64,000 nt of DNA from Dermacoccus abyssi (GTDB lineage: Bacteria; Actinomycetota; Actinomycetes; Actinomycetales; Dermatophilaceae), in the NCBI RefSeq assembly GCF_034541975.1, contig NZ_JAVYJM010000001.1; one strand, written 5' to 3'. Shown here piece after piece: positions 24,031-32,049 of the stretch. Below the pieces are notes generated by a model. The model saw only the letters and a list, made by a program, of their open reading frames with translations. It was not told the DNA's origin and searched no databases. Both the position numbers and the translations under genes were made by a program. Each line of letters starts with the position of its first letter. Position 1 is the first letter of the stretch.

Positions 24031-24044
24031 AACTGTGGGAGGGG

Positions 24045-24119
24045 TCAGTCTCGTCGGGCCTGAACGAGGCCCCACAGGCCCAGGCCGACGACGATGACGG
24101 CGATTCCGATACGGACCAT
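24045..24119 (-). CDS. Possible 24-residue membrane microprotein
   Basis: An ATG at 24119 opens a 24-codon frame giving MVRIGIAVIVVGLGLWGLVQ followed by a basic ARRD end. It is a single hydrophobic span with positive ends, the classic look of a small membrane protein. AAGGGGAG lies 2-3 nt before the ATG as a good ribosome-binding site. It stands alone between menE and an SDR gene and a large hairpin follows its stop. I recognise no family. The coherent span and ribosome-binding site support it, but chance cannot be excluded at this length. Confidence 0.45.
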   Translation of the reverse strand: MVRIGIAVIVVGLGLWGLVQARRD

Positions 24120-24250
24120 GGCTCCCCTTCAGGCGTTGAGTTCATCGCCTGCGGAGGATCGCGCGGCGCACAGTTCCGACCGTACTCATCTGCAGCCCTC
24201 CACCGCGGACCTGAGCGCTCATTGTGGAGACCACGCGACACAATGAGCCC

Positions 24251-24994
24251 ATGACGAATCGCAAGGTGGCAGTGGTGACGGGTGCGAGCAGCGGCATCGG
24301 GCGGGCCAGCGCCCGCGCGCTCGCGGCGAAGGGCTACGAGGTCGTGTGCGCGGCCCGTCGTCTCGATCGCATCGAGGAACTCGCTCGCGAGATCGACGGC
24401 CGCGCCGTCCAGTGCGACGTGACGAACCGCGAGGACGTCGAGCGTCTCGCCGCCGAAGCCGGGCCCCGCGTCGACGTCCTCGTCGCGAACGCCGGGGGAG
24501 CGTTCGGCACCGACCCCGTGGCGAGCGCCGACCTCGACGACTGGCGTCGCATGTACGAAATCAACGTGCTCGGCACGCTCTCGACGATCCAGACGACGCT
24601 GCCCGCCCTCGAAGCGGCGCACGGCGTCATCATCACGATCGGCTCGACGGCCGGGCTCGTCTCGTACGAGGGCGGCGGCGGGTACTGCGGCGTCAAGCAT
24701 GCGGTGCGCGCCATGATGGGCTCGCTGCGCCTCGAGCTGTTCGACAAGCCCGTGCGCGTGTGTGAGATCGACCCGGGCATGGTCAAGAGCGACGAGTTCG
24801 CGCTCGTGCGCTTCGACGGTGACGAGGAGAAGGCCGCAGCCGTCTACGCGGGAGTCGAGGCGCCCCTGACGCAGGAGGACATCGCGGACGCCGTCACGTA
24901 CATCGCGGAGCTGCCCGAGCACGTCAACATCGACCAGATGGTCGTGCGCCCGCGCGCTCAGGCGGCCCAGCACAAGGTGTTCCGCACGTCTTGA
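24251..24994 (+). CDS. Short-chain dehydrogenase/reductase (YdfG-like)
   Basis: A classical SDR of 247 residues: cofactor motif TGASSGIG, NAG motif (VANAGGAFG), catalytic Ser in IGSTAGL and the YxxxK pair in GYCGVKHAV. The first-strand context (CAARRLDRIEE) suggests NADP(H). The C-terminal part, with VRFDGDEEKAAAVYAG and a PRAQ ending, resembles YdfG/serine 3-dehydrogenase-type proteins. The ATG at 24251 gives the usual SDR start (MTNRKVAVVTG). Substrate is unknown; menaquinone neighbours do not imply a role. Confidence 0.87.
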   Translation: MTNRKVAVVTGASSGIGRASARALAAKGYEVVCAARRLDRIEELAREIDGRAVQCDVTNREDVERLAAEAGPRVDVLVANAGGAFGTDPVASADLDDWRRMYEINVLGTLSTIQTTLPALEAAHGVIITIGSTAGLVSYEGGGGYCGVKHAVRAMMGSLRLELFDKPVRVCEIDPGMVKSDEFALVRFDGDEEKAAAVYAGVEAPLTQEDIADAVTYIAELPEHVNIDQMVVRPRAQAAQHKVFRTS

Positions 24995-25014
24995 CCGGCG
25001 CGCCCGACGCGCGT

Positions 25015-25043
25015 TCCGCCCGCCGAACTGCTCGGCGGGCGGA
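25015..25043 (+). terminator. Terminator after the SDR gene
   Basis: TCCGCCCGCCGA pairs perfectly with TCGGCGGGCGGA across a 5-nt loop, 20 bases after the SDR stop. Confidence 0.75.
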
Positions 25044-25081
25044 CCCTCGTCCAACGCGGCATGCCGCGGCTCTACGGTGGG

Positions 25082-25112
25082 TGAATGCGGCCCGGTCGGT
25101 TGGCCGCATTCA
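25082..25112 (+). repeat. Second hairpin between SDR and permease genes
   Basis: TGAATGCGGCC pairs with GGCCGCATTCA over a 9-nt loop, about 50 bases before the permease start. It may be a second terminator or a leader structure. Confidence 0.5.
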
Positions 25113-25163
25113 TGACTGATCGGGTCCACGCGTCGGCCCGAAGCGCTCTCAGGAGGTGGCTCG

Positions 25164-26090
25164 TTGTCGACCCCACGTCTGCGCACCCGGGGCGGCACAG
25201 CCCCCGCGGTGCTCATGGTCATCGGATCGTGCACGTCGCTGCAGTTCGGTGCCGGCCTCGCCGTCCAGCTCTTCCCGGAGATCGGCGCCGCGGGTGTGAC
25301 GACGTTGCGTCTCGGCTTCGCTGCCGTGCTCCTGCTGCTCGTCACCCGTCCGAAGCTGCGTACCTGGACGAAGCAGCAGTGGTTCGCCGTCGTCGCGTTC
25401 GGTCTGTCGTTGGCCGGCATGAACGGCCTGTTCTACGAGGCGATCGCGCGTATTCCGCTCGGTCCGGCCGTGGCCATCGAGTTCCTCGGCCCGCTCGGCC
25501 TCGCGGCGGTGCTCTCGCGCAAGCTGCGCGACTTCGCGTGGATCGGCCTCGCACTCGCCGGCGTCGCGATGCTCGGTCTCGACGACGGGGGCGGCTCGCT
25601 GGACCAGGTGGGCGTCGCGTTCGTGCTCGGCGCGGGCTTCTTCTGGGCCCTCTACATTCTGGCGAGCGAGCGCGTCGGCTCGCTCCTCGACGGTGCGGGT
25701 GGCCTCGCGATGGCACTCGTCATCGGCACGCTTGCGATCATGCCGTTCGGCGCTCCCGGGGCCGTCGAGGGCCTCACGGACACCCACTTCTTCATGCTGG
25801 CGCTCGGCGTCGGCATGCTGTCGTCGGTCATTCCGTACGGCTTGGAACTGTCTGCGCTGCGTCTGTTGCCGAAGGCGGTGTTCGGGGTGCTGCTGGCGCT
25901 CGAGCCCGTCATCGCGGCGCTCGCCGGGTGGCTGTTGCTCGATCAGGGTTTCGGCATGGTCAGTGCTCTCGCGGTGGCGCTCGTCGTCATCGCCGGCGCC
26001 GGCTCCGCCATCACTGCGTCACGCTCGGCCAGCACCATCACGCCGCCGGAGGACACCCCCGACGAGGTGACGGCGTCCGTCCACGCGTGA
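25164..26090 (+). CDS. EamA/RhtA-type drug/metabolite transporter
   Basis: A 308-residue protein with ten predicted membrane spans arranged as two EamA repeats (for example GVTTLRLGFAAVLLLL and PKAVFGVLLALEPVIAALAG). It resembles RhtA-like exporters of amino acids such as threonine and homoserine. The TTG start at 25164 is supported by a perfect AGGAGG at 25151-25156, 7 nt upstream. It is monocistronic between hairpins and the menB promoter. The exported compound is not known. Confidence 0.87.
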   Translation: MSTPRLRTRGGTAPAVLMVIGSCTSLQFGAGLAVQLFPEIGAAGVTTLRLGFAAVLLLLVTRPKLRTWTKQQWFAVVAFGLSLAGMNGLFYEAIARIPLGPAVAIEFLGPLGLAAVLSRKLRDFAWIGLALAGVAMLGLDDGGGSLDQVGVAFVLGAGFFWALYILASERVGSLLDGAGGLAMALVIGTLAIMPFGAPGAVEGLTDTHFFMLALGVGMLSSVIPYGLELSALRLLPKAVFGVLLALEPVIAALAGWLLLDQGFGMVSALAVALVVIAGAGSAITASRSASTITPPEDTPDEVTASVHA

Positions 26091-26114
26091 CGCACCACGC
26101 CCAGTAGGCACCGA

Positions 26115-26120
26115 TAGGCT
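26115..26120 (+). promoter_or_regulatory. -10 box of menB, leaderless type
   Basis: TAGGCT ends 7 nt before the menB GTG. Confidence 0.65.
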
Positions 26121-26127
26121 GACCGGC

Positions 26128-27087
26128 GTGAGTGACGAGACGCAGAAGCAGCCGGGCAACCCGTTCGACCCCACGGCCTGGAAGGTCGTCGAGGGGTTCG
26201 AGGATCTGACGGACATCACCTACCACCGCAGCGTCGAACTCGGCTGCGTGCGCGTGGCGTTCGACCGCCCTGAGGTGCTCAACGCGTTCCGCCCGCACAC
26301 CGTGGACGAGCTGTACCGCGTGCTCGACCACGCGCGTCGCACGCCGGACGTCGGCGTCGTCCTCCTCACCGGCAACGGCCCCGGCCCGGAGGGCACCGGC
26401 AGCGCCGGCAAGTGGGCGTTCTGTTCGGGCGGCGACCAGCGCATCCGCGGCCGCTCGGGCTACCAGTACGCCGCCGACCACGACGGCGACCAGACGGCGT
26501 CCGGCGTCGACGAACTACGCGCCAAGGCCGAGGGTGGGCGTCTTCACATCCTCGAGGTGCAGCGCCTCATCCGCACGATGCCGAAGGTCGTCATCTGCCT
26601 CGTCAACGGGTGGGCAGCCGGTGGCGGCCACAGCCTCCACGTCGTCTGCGACCTGACGATGGCCTCCCGCGAGCACGCGCGTTTCAAGCAGACCGACGCC
26701 GACGTCGGTTCGTTCGACGGCGGCTACGGCTCCGCGTACCTCGCGAAGATGGTGGGCCAGAAGTTCGCGCGCGAGATCTTCTTCCTCGGCCGCACGTACA
26801 CGGCCGACGACATGCACCGCATGGGCGCGGTCAACATCGTCAGCGCGCACGACGAACTCGAGTCGGATGCCCTCCAGGCGGCCCGCGAGATCATGAGCAA
26901 GTCGCCGCAGGCGCAGCGCATGCTGAAGTTCGCGTTCAACCTCTCCGACGACGGCCTCATGGGCCAGCAGGTCTTCGCCGGCGAAGCCACGCGCCTCGCG
27001 TACATGACCGACGAGGCTGTCGAGGGGCGCGACCAGTTCCTCGAGAAGCGCGACCCCGACTGGTCGGGCTTCCCCTGGTACTTCTGA
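26128..27087 (+). CDS. menB: 1,4-dihydroxy-2-naphthoyl-CoA synthase
   Basis: MenB performs the Dieckmann-type ring closure of o-succinylbenzoyl-CoA. It is a crotonase-fold enzyme with the MenB-specific segments AFCSGGDQRIRG, CLVNGWAAGGGHSLH, the VGSFDGGYGSAYLA stretch and the C-terminal PDWSGFPWYF. Its 319 residues include the N-terminal extension of actinobacterial MenB. The GTG start is directly preceded by TAGGCT and has no ribosome-binding site, so the mRNA is probably leaderless. menA/menE lie 2-4 kb upstream on the opposite strand, and menC 4 kb downstream. Confidence 0.96.
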   Translation: MSDETQKQPGNPFDPTAWKVVEGFEDLTDITYHRSVELGCVRVAFDRPEVLNAFRPHTVDELYRVLDHARRTPDVGVVLLTGNGPGPEGTGSAGKWAFCSGGDQRIRGRSGYQYAADHDGDQTASGVDELRAKAEGGRLHILEVQRLIRTMPKVVICLVNGWAAGGGHSLHVVCDLTMASREHARFKQTDADVGSFDGGYGSAYLAKMVGQKFAREIFFLGRTYTADDMHRMGAVNIVSAHDELESDALQAAREIMSKSPQAQRMLKFAFNLSDDGLMGQQVFAGEATRLAYMTDEAVEGRDQFLEKRDPDWSGFPWYF

Positions 27088-27158
27088 TCGGCATTTCGTA
27101 CTGCCCTGTCGTACAAGCGAACCAGCGAGAAATCGACGCCGAGGGAGACACTGGAGCG

Positions 27159-27509
27159 GTGAGAGCATGGTGGTTGCTGGCCGTTGCGGTCGCGTGTGAG
27201 GTCTCCGGTTCGCTTGCCATGAAGGCGGCTGTCGATGTGCCCGCCTGGTACGTCCTCACCGCCGTCGGGTACACGGCGTCACTCGCTCTGCTCGCCCTCG
27301 TGCTGCGTACGGGAATGACCGTCGGCAAGGCCTACGGCATCTGGGGCGCCACGGGCGTCGCACTCACCGCCGTTCTCAGTGCCGCCATCTTCGGTGAACC
27401 TCTGACGCCCCTCATGGGACTCGGCGTGCTCCTCGTCATCGCAGGTGTTCTGCTCGTCGAGTTTGGCTCGCACCCCAAGGCGAGCGACACGGTGGAGGCA
27501 GCGTCGTGA
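27159..27509 (+). CDS. SMR family transporter subunit A
   Basis: A 116-residue four-span small multidrug resistance protein: the membrane glutamate is in AVACEVSGSLAMKAA, and the C-terminal GVLLVIAGVLLVEFG span is typical. The GTG at 27159 is chosen because it gives the normal SMR N-terminus (MRAWWLLAVAVACE). The next gene overlaps by 4 nt and encodes a second, different SMR protein, so the two probably form a heterodimer of the EbrAB kind. Substrate is unknown: quaternary ammonium compounds or guanidinium-like cations are possible. Confidence 0.88.
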   Translation: MRAWWLLAVAVACEVSGSLAMKAAVDVPAWYVLTAVGYTASLALLALVLRTGMTVGKAYGIWGATGVALTAVLSAAIFGEPLTPLMGLGVLLVIAGVLLVEFGSHPKASDTVEAAS

Positions 27510-27835
27510 GGTGGGCTTACCTGGCGGTCGCCATCCTCTGCGAGGTGACGGCAACCCTTTCGCTGCGGCAGGCCACCGTCACCGGGCGTCGGCGCTGGTA
27601 CGCCTCCGTGGTGGCGGGATACCTCGCCGCGTTCACCCTGCTCGCCCTGACGCTGGCCGCAGGCGTCCCGCTCGGCGTCGCCTACGGAACGTGGGCCGCC
27701 TGCGGCGTCGCGCTCACGGCGCTCGCGAGCCGCGTGCTCTTCGACGAGCCTCTCACCCGGACGATGTGGGTCGGCATCGGCTGCATCGTCGTGGGTGTGC
27801 TGCTCATCGAGCTCGGCGCCAGCGGCGCACACTGA
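27506..27835 (+). CDS. SMR family transporter subunit B
   Basis: The second SMR protein has 109 residues and four hydrophobic spans, with the membrane glutamate in AVAILCEVTATLSLRQA. Its GTG overlaps the stop of subunit A. The paired arrangement with opposite terminal charge patterns is typical for obligate heterodimers with antiparallel topology. No guanidine riboswitch is apparent ahead of the pair, which argues against, but does not exclude, a guanidinium exporter. Confidence 0.88.
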   Translation: MRWAYLAVAILCEVTATLSLRQATVTGRRRWYASVVAGYLAAFTLLALTLAAGVPLGVAYGTWAACGVALTALASRVLFDEPLTRTMWVGIGCIVVGVLLIELGASGAH

Positions 27836-27922
27836 GCCGGCTTTCCTCTCGCGGGGACCAACGCCAGTGTGACGAGCCCGAAGGCATCGTCGCTCGCTGC
27901 GGTGCGGGGTCGGTCGAACCGA

Positions 27923-28744
27923 TCAGGCCTGCGTCCAGGGCGTCGTCATACCGAAAACCCGCGAGCCGTCGAGGTCGCCGAGCGACACCCCGGCGAACGT
28001 CGCGGCAGCGTCGCGCGTCTGCCAGCGGAAGCGGTACTCGTCGGCGAGGGCCGCGCCCGCGATCGCCTCGCCGGCGCTCTCCGCCGACTGCGCGTTCGCG
28101 AACGCGCCCGCCGTGCGCGCGAGGTAGGCGTCGAGCTGCTCCTGGTACGGTCCGCCGACCATCTTCTCCACGTTGTCGACGAACTGGGTTGCCACGGCAG
28201 CCGGCTCGATGACGGAGACGCGAACGCCGACGTGAGCGGCGACGGTCGAGAGCGACTGCATGAAGCCCTCGACGGCGAACTTCGCGGCGCAGTACGCGTC
28301 GGCGAACGGCTGTCCGACCACGCCGCCGACGGAGGTGACCGTGACGATCGTTCCGCGTCGTGCCTCGCGCATGTGCGGGAGGACGGCCTGCGTCAGGGCG
28401 ACGACGGGGAAGTAGTTCGTCTCCATCTGCTCGCGCACGGTCTCCATCGGCAGGGTCTCGGCGGTGCCGACGCATCCACGGCCCGCGTTGTTGACGAGAA
28501 CGTCGATGCTGCCGTGATCGGCGACGACCTCGTCGACGAAACGGGCGTTCGCGGCATGGTCGGTGACGTCGAGTTCACGGATGTCGAGTGTGACGTCGGC
28601 TCCGGCCGCCGCCTCTTCGAGCGCGACGGCGCGCTCCTTCGAGCGGACCGTGGCGACGACGGTGCACCCCGCCTTCGCGAGGGCCACGGCGGCGTGAAGC
28701 CCCATGCCGCTGGAGGTTCCGGTGACGACGGCGATGCGATTCAT
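27923..28744 (-). CDS. Short-chain dehydrogenase/reductase
   Basis: A 273-residue SDR with TGTSSGMG cofactor motif, NNAGRG, catalytic Ser in VTSVGGVVG and YCAAKF carrying the Tyr/Lys pair. The strand-2 segment (VRSKERA) suggests NADPH. It is downstream of the DUF4188 gene with a 15-base gap on the same strand, so both probably belong to the TetR-controlled transcript. The pair may act on an aldehyde or a xenobiotic, which is inference. Confidence 0.87.
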   Translation of the reverse strand: MNRIAVVTGTSSGMGLHAAVALAKAGCTVVATVRSKERAVALEEAAAGADVTLDIRELDVTDHAANARFVDEVVADHGSIDVLVNNAGRGCVGTAETLPMETVREQMETNYFPVVALTQAVLPHMREARRGTIVTVTSVGGVVGQPFADAYCAAKFAVEGFMQSLSTVAAHVGVRVSVIEPAAVATQFVDNVEKMVGGPYQEQLDAYLARTAGAFANAQSAESAGEAIAGAALADEYRFRWQTRDAAATFAGVSLGDLDGSRVFGMTTPWTQA

Positions 28745-28759
28745 GCCCCAGTGTGGGCC

Positions 28760-29263
28760 CTATCGGATCTCGCCGTCAGCGGCGTCCACAGGTGCCCCGG
28801 TCTGCGCCAGGCGCTGACGGGCCGTTGCCAGGACCGGTCCGACCGGGACGGTTCCCTGCGCCTTCCCGAGGCCGAATTCGGGCGTGTTGACGTACACCGA
28901 CTCATACCCCTCGGGCGGGCACACGTAGGTCTCGTGCCAGATGCCCACGTGTCCCTCGCGCCCGAGCTTGCGGAAGTCGCGCCACGGCTTGAGGTGGGGA
29001 GCGTCGGCGTCCGCGGCGAAGGCGTGAAGGTGCTCGGGGGAACGCCAGTACTGCACCGAGATCGTGGTGCGCCCGAACCACTGTTCGTGGTGGAGCAAAC
29101 CGGCGTCCGGGTCCCGCACGAGGTGGTTCAGCATCCGTGGCATCGCGACGGCGACAGGCCCCCAACGGTCGGGGCGCCACAGCGAGTTGAAGCGCATGCC
29201 GATGAGGAAGACGGTGACGTCGCCGTCCGTCGTCGCCGTCGTGCGAGCAGTGTTGATGGTCAT
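28760..29263 (-). CDS. DUF4188 domain protein
   Basis: This 167-residue protein fits DUF4188: FLIGMRFNSLWRPDRWGPVA near the N-terminus, then EQWFGRTTISVQYWRSPEHLHAFA and HVGIWHETYVCPPEGYESVY. Proteins of this family are annotated as monooxygenase-like, with a ferredoxin-like fold related to dimeric alpha-beta barrel proteins, but no reaction is established. A GGAGG is 6 nt from the ATG. It heads the transcript with the SDR and is divergent from a TetR gene. Confidence 0.8.
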   Translation of the reverse strand: MTINTARTTATTDGDVTVFLIGMRFNSLWRPDRWGPVAVAMPRMLNHLVRDPDAGLLHHEQWFGRTTISVQYWRSPEHLHAFAADADAPHLKPWRDFRKLGREGHVGIWHETYVCPPEGYESVYVNTPEFGLGKAQGTVPVGPVLATARQRLAQTGAPVDAADGEIR

Positions 29264-29287
29264 GGCAGCCTCCGGTCGCCGAGTTCC

Positions 29288-29318
29288 GTAACACTGTTAT
29301 AAAACGATGTTTTGTTAC
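29288..29318. promoter_or_regulatory. Putative TetR operator
   Basis: The AT-rich interval contains TAACA-C-TGTTA (29289-29299) and AAAAC-GAT-GTTTT (29301-29313), flanked by GTAACA and TGTTAC-like ends, in otherwise GC-rich DNA. It lies between the divergent DUF4188 and tetR starts. Confidence 0.65.
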
Positions 29319-29327
29319 TGTCGTCAA

Positions 29328-29906
29328 GTGCCTCGACCCAAGACCTACGACGACGCCGACCGTGCGCGCATCGTCGAACGCGCTGCCCGTGTCATCGCGA
29401 CGGAGGGCGCCTCGGGACTCTCGTTGCGCTCCCTTGCCGCCGACTCCGGCGTCTCGACCACGGCGGTCTACTCACTCATCGGGGGCAAGGACGCCGTCAT
29501 CGCAGCCGTCGTTCACGAGGCCACTCTGTCGTTCGCCACAGCGCAGGCGAATGCCGTCACGGGCGAGGATGCCCACACCGACTTCAGGCGTCTCGGCGTC
29601 GCCTACCGGGCATGGGCGATCGAGCATCCGAGCCTGTACGCCGTCATCTTCACCGGCCGCGCAGGCAGCGCCGGCGAGACGCACGAAGCGGCGGCATTCG
29701 AGCCCCTGCTCGACACCGTGACGCGATTGTCGGAGGTGGGGCGACTGCACGGCGACGACCCGCAGGCGGCGGCGCTCGCCATCTGGGGCTCGGTGCACGG
29801 CGCCGTGTCGCTCGAACTCGAACTGTGGCCCGATCAGCCGAAGGCGGAGTCGGCTCGCGCGTTCGACGTCATGCTCGACGCCGTCGAACGCGCGTGGGTG
29901 CGCTGA
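29328..29906 (+). CDS. TetR/AcrR family transcriptional regulator
   Basis: The N-terminal helix-turn-helix reads GLSLRSLAADSGVSTTAVYSLI, followed by a WHG-type TetR C-terminal domain (AYRAWAIEHPSLYAVIF). It has 192 residues from the GTG at 29328, chosen because it begins the family-typical basic N-terminus PRPKTYDDADRARIV; the longer in-frame start lies inside the operator. It likely represses the divergent DUF4188-SDR transcript. Its stop is only 6 bases from that of the convergent SRPBCC gene. Confidence 0.87.
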   Translation: MPRPKTYDDADRARIVERAARVIATEGASGLSLRSLAADSGVSTTAVYSLIGGKDAVIAAVVHEATLSFATAQANAVTGEDAHTDFRRLGVAYRAWAIEHPSLYAVIFTGRAGSAGETHEAAAFEPLLDTVTRLSEVGRLHGDDPQAAALAIWGSVHGAVSLELELWPDQPKAESARAFDVMLDAVERAWVR

Positions 29907-29912
29907 CGCGCT

Positions 29913-30362
29913 TCACGCGGTGCGGGTCGACGCCTGCGCTTCGCAGTAGTCGCGAAGCTGTGCGGCTTCGGCGTTCAGCTTCTTCTCGAGCAGCGGGCCG
30001 CTCATGGACGCGTTCACCTTGGCGAATGTGCTGTCCATGCGCAGCAGGAAGTGGACAGCGACGCGACGCTCGTCCACCTGGCGCAGCGTGTACTCGAACG
30101 TGACGGCGCCGCCGGTGGTCTCCGCGGAGTAGGTGAGGCGTTCGTTCGGCCGGTAGTCGTGGATCGTGAGGCGCTGATTGTCGAAGCGCCACCAGGCCTG
30201 GGAGGCGCTGTACCGAGCGCCGGGCCCGGGGGCCGTCGTACCGTCCTCAGGTTTCACGTCGGTGAGGTCATCCATCCAAGCCACCCAGTTCTGCGGGTCG
30301 CCGAGTGCGGCCCAGACCGTCGCGAGGTCCGCGTGAATTTCCTGCGTTGTCGAAAACTCCAT
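29913..30362 (-). CDS. SRPBCC family protein (polyketide cyclase/START-like)
   Basis: A 149-residue START/Bet v 1-like protein. It begins MEFSTTQEIHADLATVWAAL, the usual first strand and helix of the fold, and the strands around RFDNQRLTIHDYRPNERLTY line a hydrophobic ligand cavity. AGGGAG sits upstream of the ATG. Members bind small hydrophobic ligands or act in polyketide cyclisation; no specific role can be given. It is a single-gene unit converging on tetR. Confidence 0.82.
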   Translation of the reverse strand: MEFSTTQEIHADLATVWAALGDPQNWVAWMDDLTDVKPEDGTTAPGPGARYSASQAWWRFDNQRLTIHDYRPNERLTYSAETTGGAVTFEYTLRQVDERRVAVHFLLRMDSTFAKVNASMSGPLLEKKLNAEAAQLRDYCEAQASTRTA

Positions 30363-30507
30363 GACGATTGCTCCCTGAGATGGTCGTTCCCCGATGACAA
30401 GAACCTAAATGCGTATGACGCGCCGTGACGCGGTCGAAGGCGTTGTTCACCAGAACGTCACCCGGACGGCGGCCGACCTCCCACGTGGTTCGACTGCGGC
30501 GCCTGTC

Positions 30508-30513
30508 TACGCT
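30508..30513 (+). promoter_or_regulatory. -10 box of the DksA-like gene, leaderless type
   Basis: TACGCT ends 6 nt before the ATG at 30520. Confidence 0.6.
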
Positions 30514-30519
30514 GACGGT

Positions 30520-30882
30520 ATGACGTTCGATGCACGCGCCGCGCTGCTCGCCAAACGTGCCGAGACGACGCAGCGGCTCAAGGGGCTCGACGAGAGCTTC
30601 GCCGACATCGTCGAGTCGGTGCGCGACAGCAACCTCGACGACGAGCACGATCCGGAGGGCTCGACCGTGGCCGTTTCACGCGCCCAGGTCGCGTCGCTCG
30701 CGCAGGAGGGGCGCGAACAGCTGCGTGAAATCGAGGCGGCCCTGCGGCGTCTGGACGACGGCGCGTACGGCACCTGTGCCCGCTGTGGTGGGCCGATCGG
30801 CGATGCGCGCCTCGAAGCGCGGCCTACAGCGACGCTGTGCATCGGCTGCGCGCAGCAGGAGAACGCGAGCCCGCGCCGATGA
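30520..30882 (+). CDS. DksA/TraR-type C4 zinc-finger protein
   Basis: The 120-residue protein has an N-terminal coiled-coil pair and a C-terminal four-cysteine zinc finger CARCGG...CIGC, the DksA/TraR signature, with a DGAYGTC lead-in. In proteobacteria such proteins bind the RNA polymerase secondary channel; actinobacterial versions are less studied, and may act in stress control of transcription. The coiled-coil tip here lacks an obvious DxxDxA motif (NLDDEHD is present), so function is uncertain. A TACGCT box directly ahead of the ATG suggests a leaderless mRNA. Confidence 0.82.
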   Translation: MTFDARAALLAKRAETTQRLKGLDESFADIVESVRDSNLDDEHDPEGSTVAVSRAQVASLAQEGREQLREIEAALRRLDDGAYGTCARCGGPIGDARLEARPTATLCIGCAQQENASPRR

Positions 30883-30949
30883 CGCCGGGCAGCCACGTTC
30901 GCACTGGAGCGGGCGTCGGGTCCCACGGGCCGCGCATCTGACCTGGTCC

Positions 30950-30955
30950 TAGGCT
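30950..30955 (+). promoter_or_regulatory. -10 box of menC, leaderless type
   Basis: TAGGCT ends 6 nt before the menC ATG at 30962, which supports this start over the in-frame TTG at 30956. Confidence 0.65.
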
Positions 30956-30961
30956 TTGATC

Positions 30962-31966
30962 ATGGCGTTGCCCCCGCTCTCCGACCTGCTCGACGGCCTC
31001 AAGGTCGTCTCACTGCCGCTCAACACGCGCTTTCGCGGCGTGCAGCACCGCGAGATCGCCTACATCGAGGGGCCGTGCGGCGTGGGGGAGTTCGCCCCGT
31101 TCCTCGAGTACGAGCCGGACGAGGCATCACGATGGCTCGCGGCCGCCGTCGAGGCTGCATACGTGGGGTGGCCCGAGCCGGTGCGTGACGTCGTCGCCGT
31201 CAACGCCACCGTGCCGGCCGTCCCGGCGGCCGACGTGCCGCGGGTGCTCGCGCGCTTCGACGGCTGCTCGACGGCCAAGGTCAAGGTGGCGGAGAAGGGG
31301 CAGGCGCTCGACGACGACGTTGCCCGCGTCGCCGCGGTGCGTGACGGGCTGGGGCCCGAAGGCAGAGTGCGCCTCGACGCGAACGGCGGCTGGGGCGTCG
31401 ACGACGCCGTCGCAGCCATCACGCGGCTCGCGGCTTTCGACCTCGAATACGTCGAGCAGCCCGTCATGCCGGTCGACGACCTGGCGCGCGTGCGCCGAAG
31501 CCTCGCCGCATCGGGCGTCGACGTGCGCATCGCCGCCGACGAATCCATCCGCAAGGCCGACGACCCCCTGCGCGTCGTCGAACTCCATGCCGCTGACCTC
31601 GCCATCGTCAAGGTTGCACCGCTCGGCGGGGTGACGGGCGCGCTGCGCATCGCGGAGGAGACGGGCCTGCCCATGGTCGTCAGTTCCGCGCTCGATTCGA
31701 GCCCCGGCATGGCGGCGGGCCTGGCGCTCGCGGCCGCACTGCCGGGGCTCGAGCACGCGTGTGGCCTCGGCACGATCAACCTGCTCGACGGCGACGTCGT
31801 CGAGCGATCGCTCGTGCCGGTGGGTGGCAACCTCACAGTCGCTCAGATCGACGACGCGCGTGCGCTCGACCCAGAACGCCTCGAGCGCTACCGGGCGAGC
31901 GCCGAGCGCGAGGCGTGGTGGCGCGAGCGCGTCGCCGCGAGCTACGAGGTGCTGGCCGCTCACTGA
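30962..31966 (+). CDS. menC: o-Succinylbenzoate synthase
   Basis: MenC dehydrates SHCHC to o-succinylbenzoate in menaquinone synthesis. It is an enolase-superfamily enzyme: a catalytic KVKVAE segment, metal ligands in RLDANGGWGVDDA, EQPVMP and ADESIRKADD, and the second catalytic lysine in AIVKVAPLGG. Its 334 residues match actinobacterial MenC. The start at ATG 30962 is set by the promoter spacing. It completes a scattered men set (menA, menE, menB, menC) within 10 kb; menD, menF and menH are not in the window. Confidence 0.93.
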   Translation: MALPPLSDLLDGLKVVSLPLNTRFRGVQHREIAYIEGPCGVGEFAPFLEYEPDEASRWLAAAVEAAYVGWPEPVRDVVAVNATVPAVPAADVPRVLARFDGCSTAKVKVAEKGQALDDDVARVAAVRDGLGPEGRVRLDANGGWGVDDAVAAITRLAAFDLEYVEQPVMPVDDLARVRRSLAASGVDVRIAADESIRKADDPLRVVELHAADLAIVKVAPLGGVTGALRIAEETGLPMVVSSALDSSPGMAAGLALAAALPGLEHACGLGTINLLDGDVVERSLVPVGGNLTVAQIDDARALDPERLERYRASAEREAWWRERVAASYEVLAAH

Positions 31967-32049
31967 GCGAGCGAATTGACGGCGTGGGCATAGAGACGGC
32001 ACCGTCGCTGTTGTCAGGAAGGACCAGCACAATCGACCGAGGAGGTCCC

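Noticed and set aside
27088..27158. Guanidine riboswitch ahead of the SMR pair
   Set aside because: The gap is only about 70 bases and I see none of the conserved motifs of guanidine-I, -II or -III riboswitches.
27923..29327. Horizontally acquired toxin or defence island around the TetR/SDR locus
   Set aside because: Base composition and codon use match the neighbours and the genes are ordinary metabolic types with a divergent regulator.
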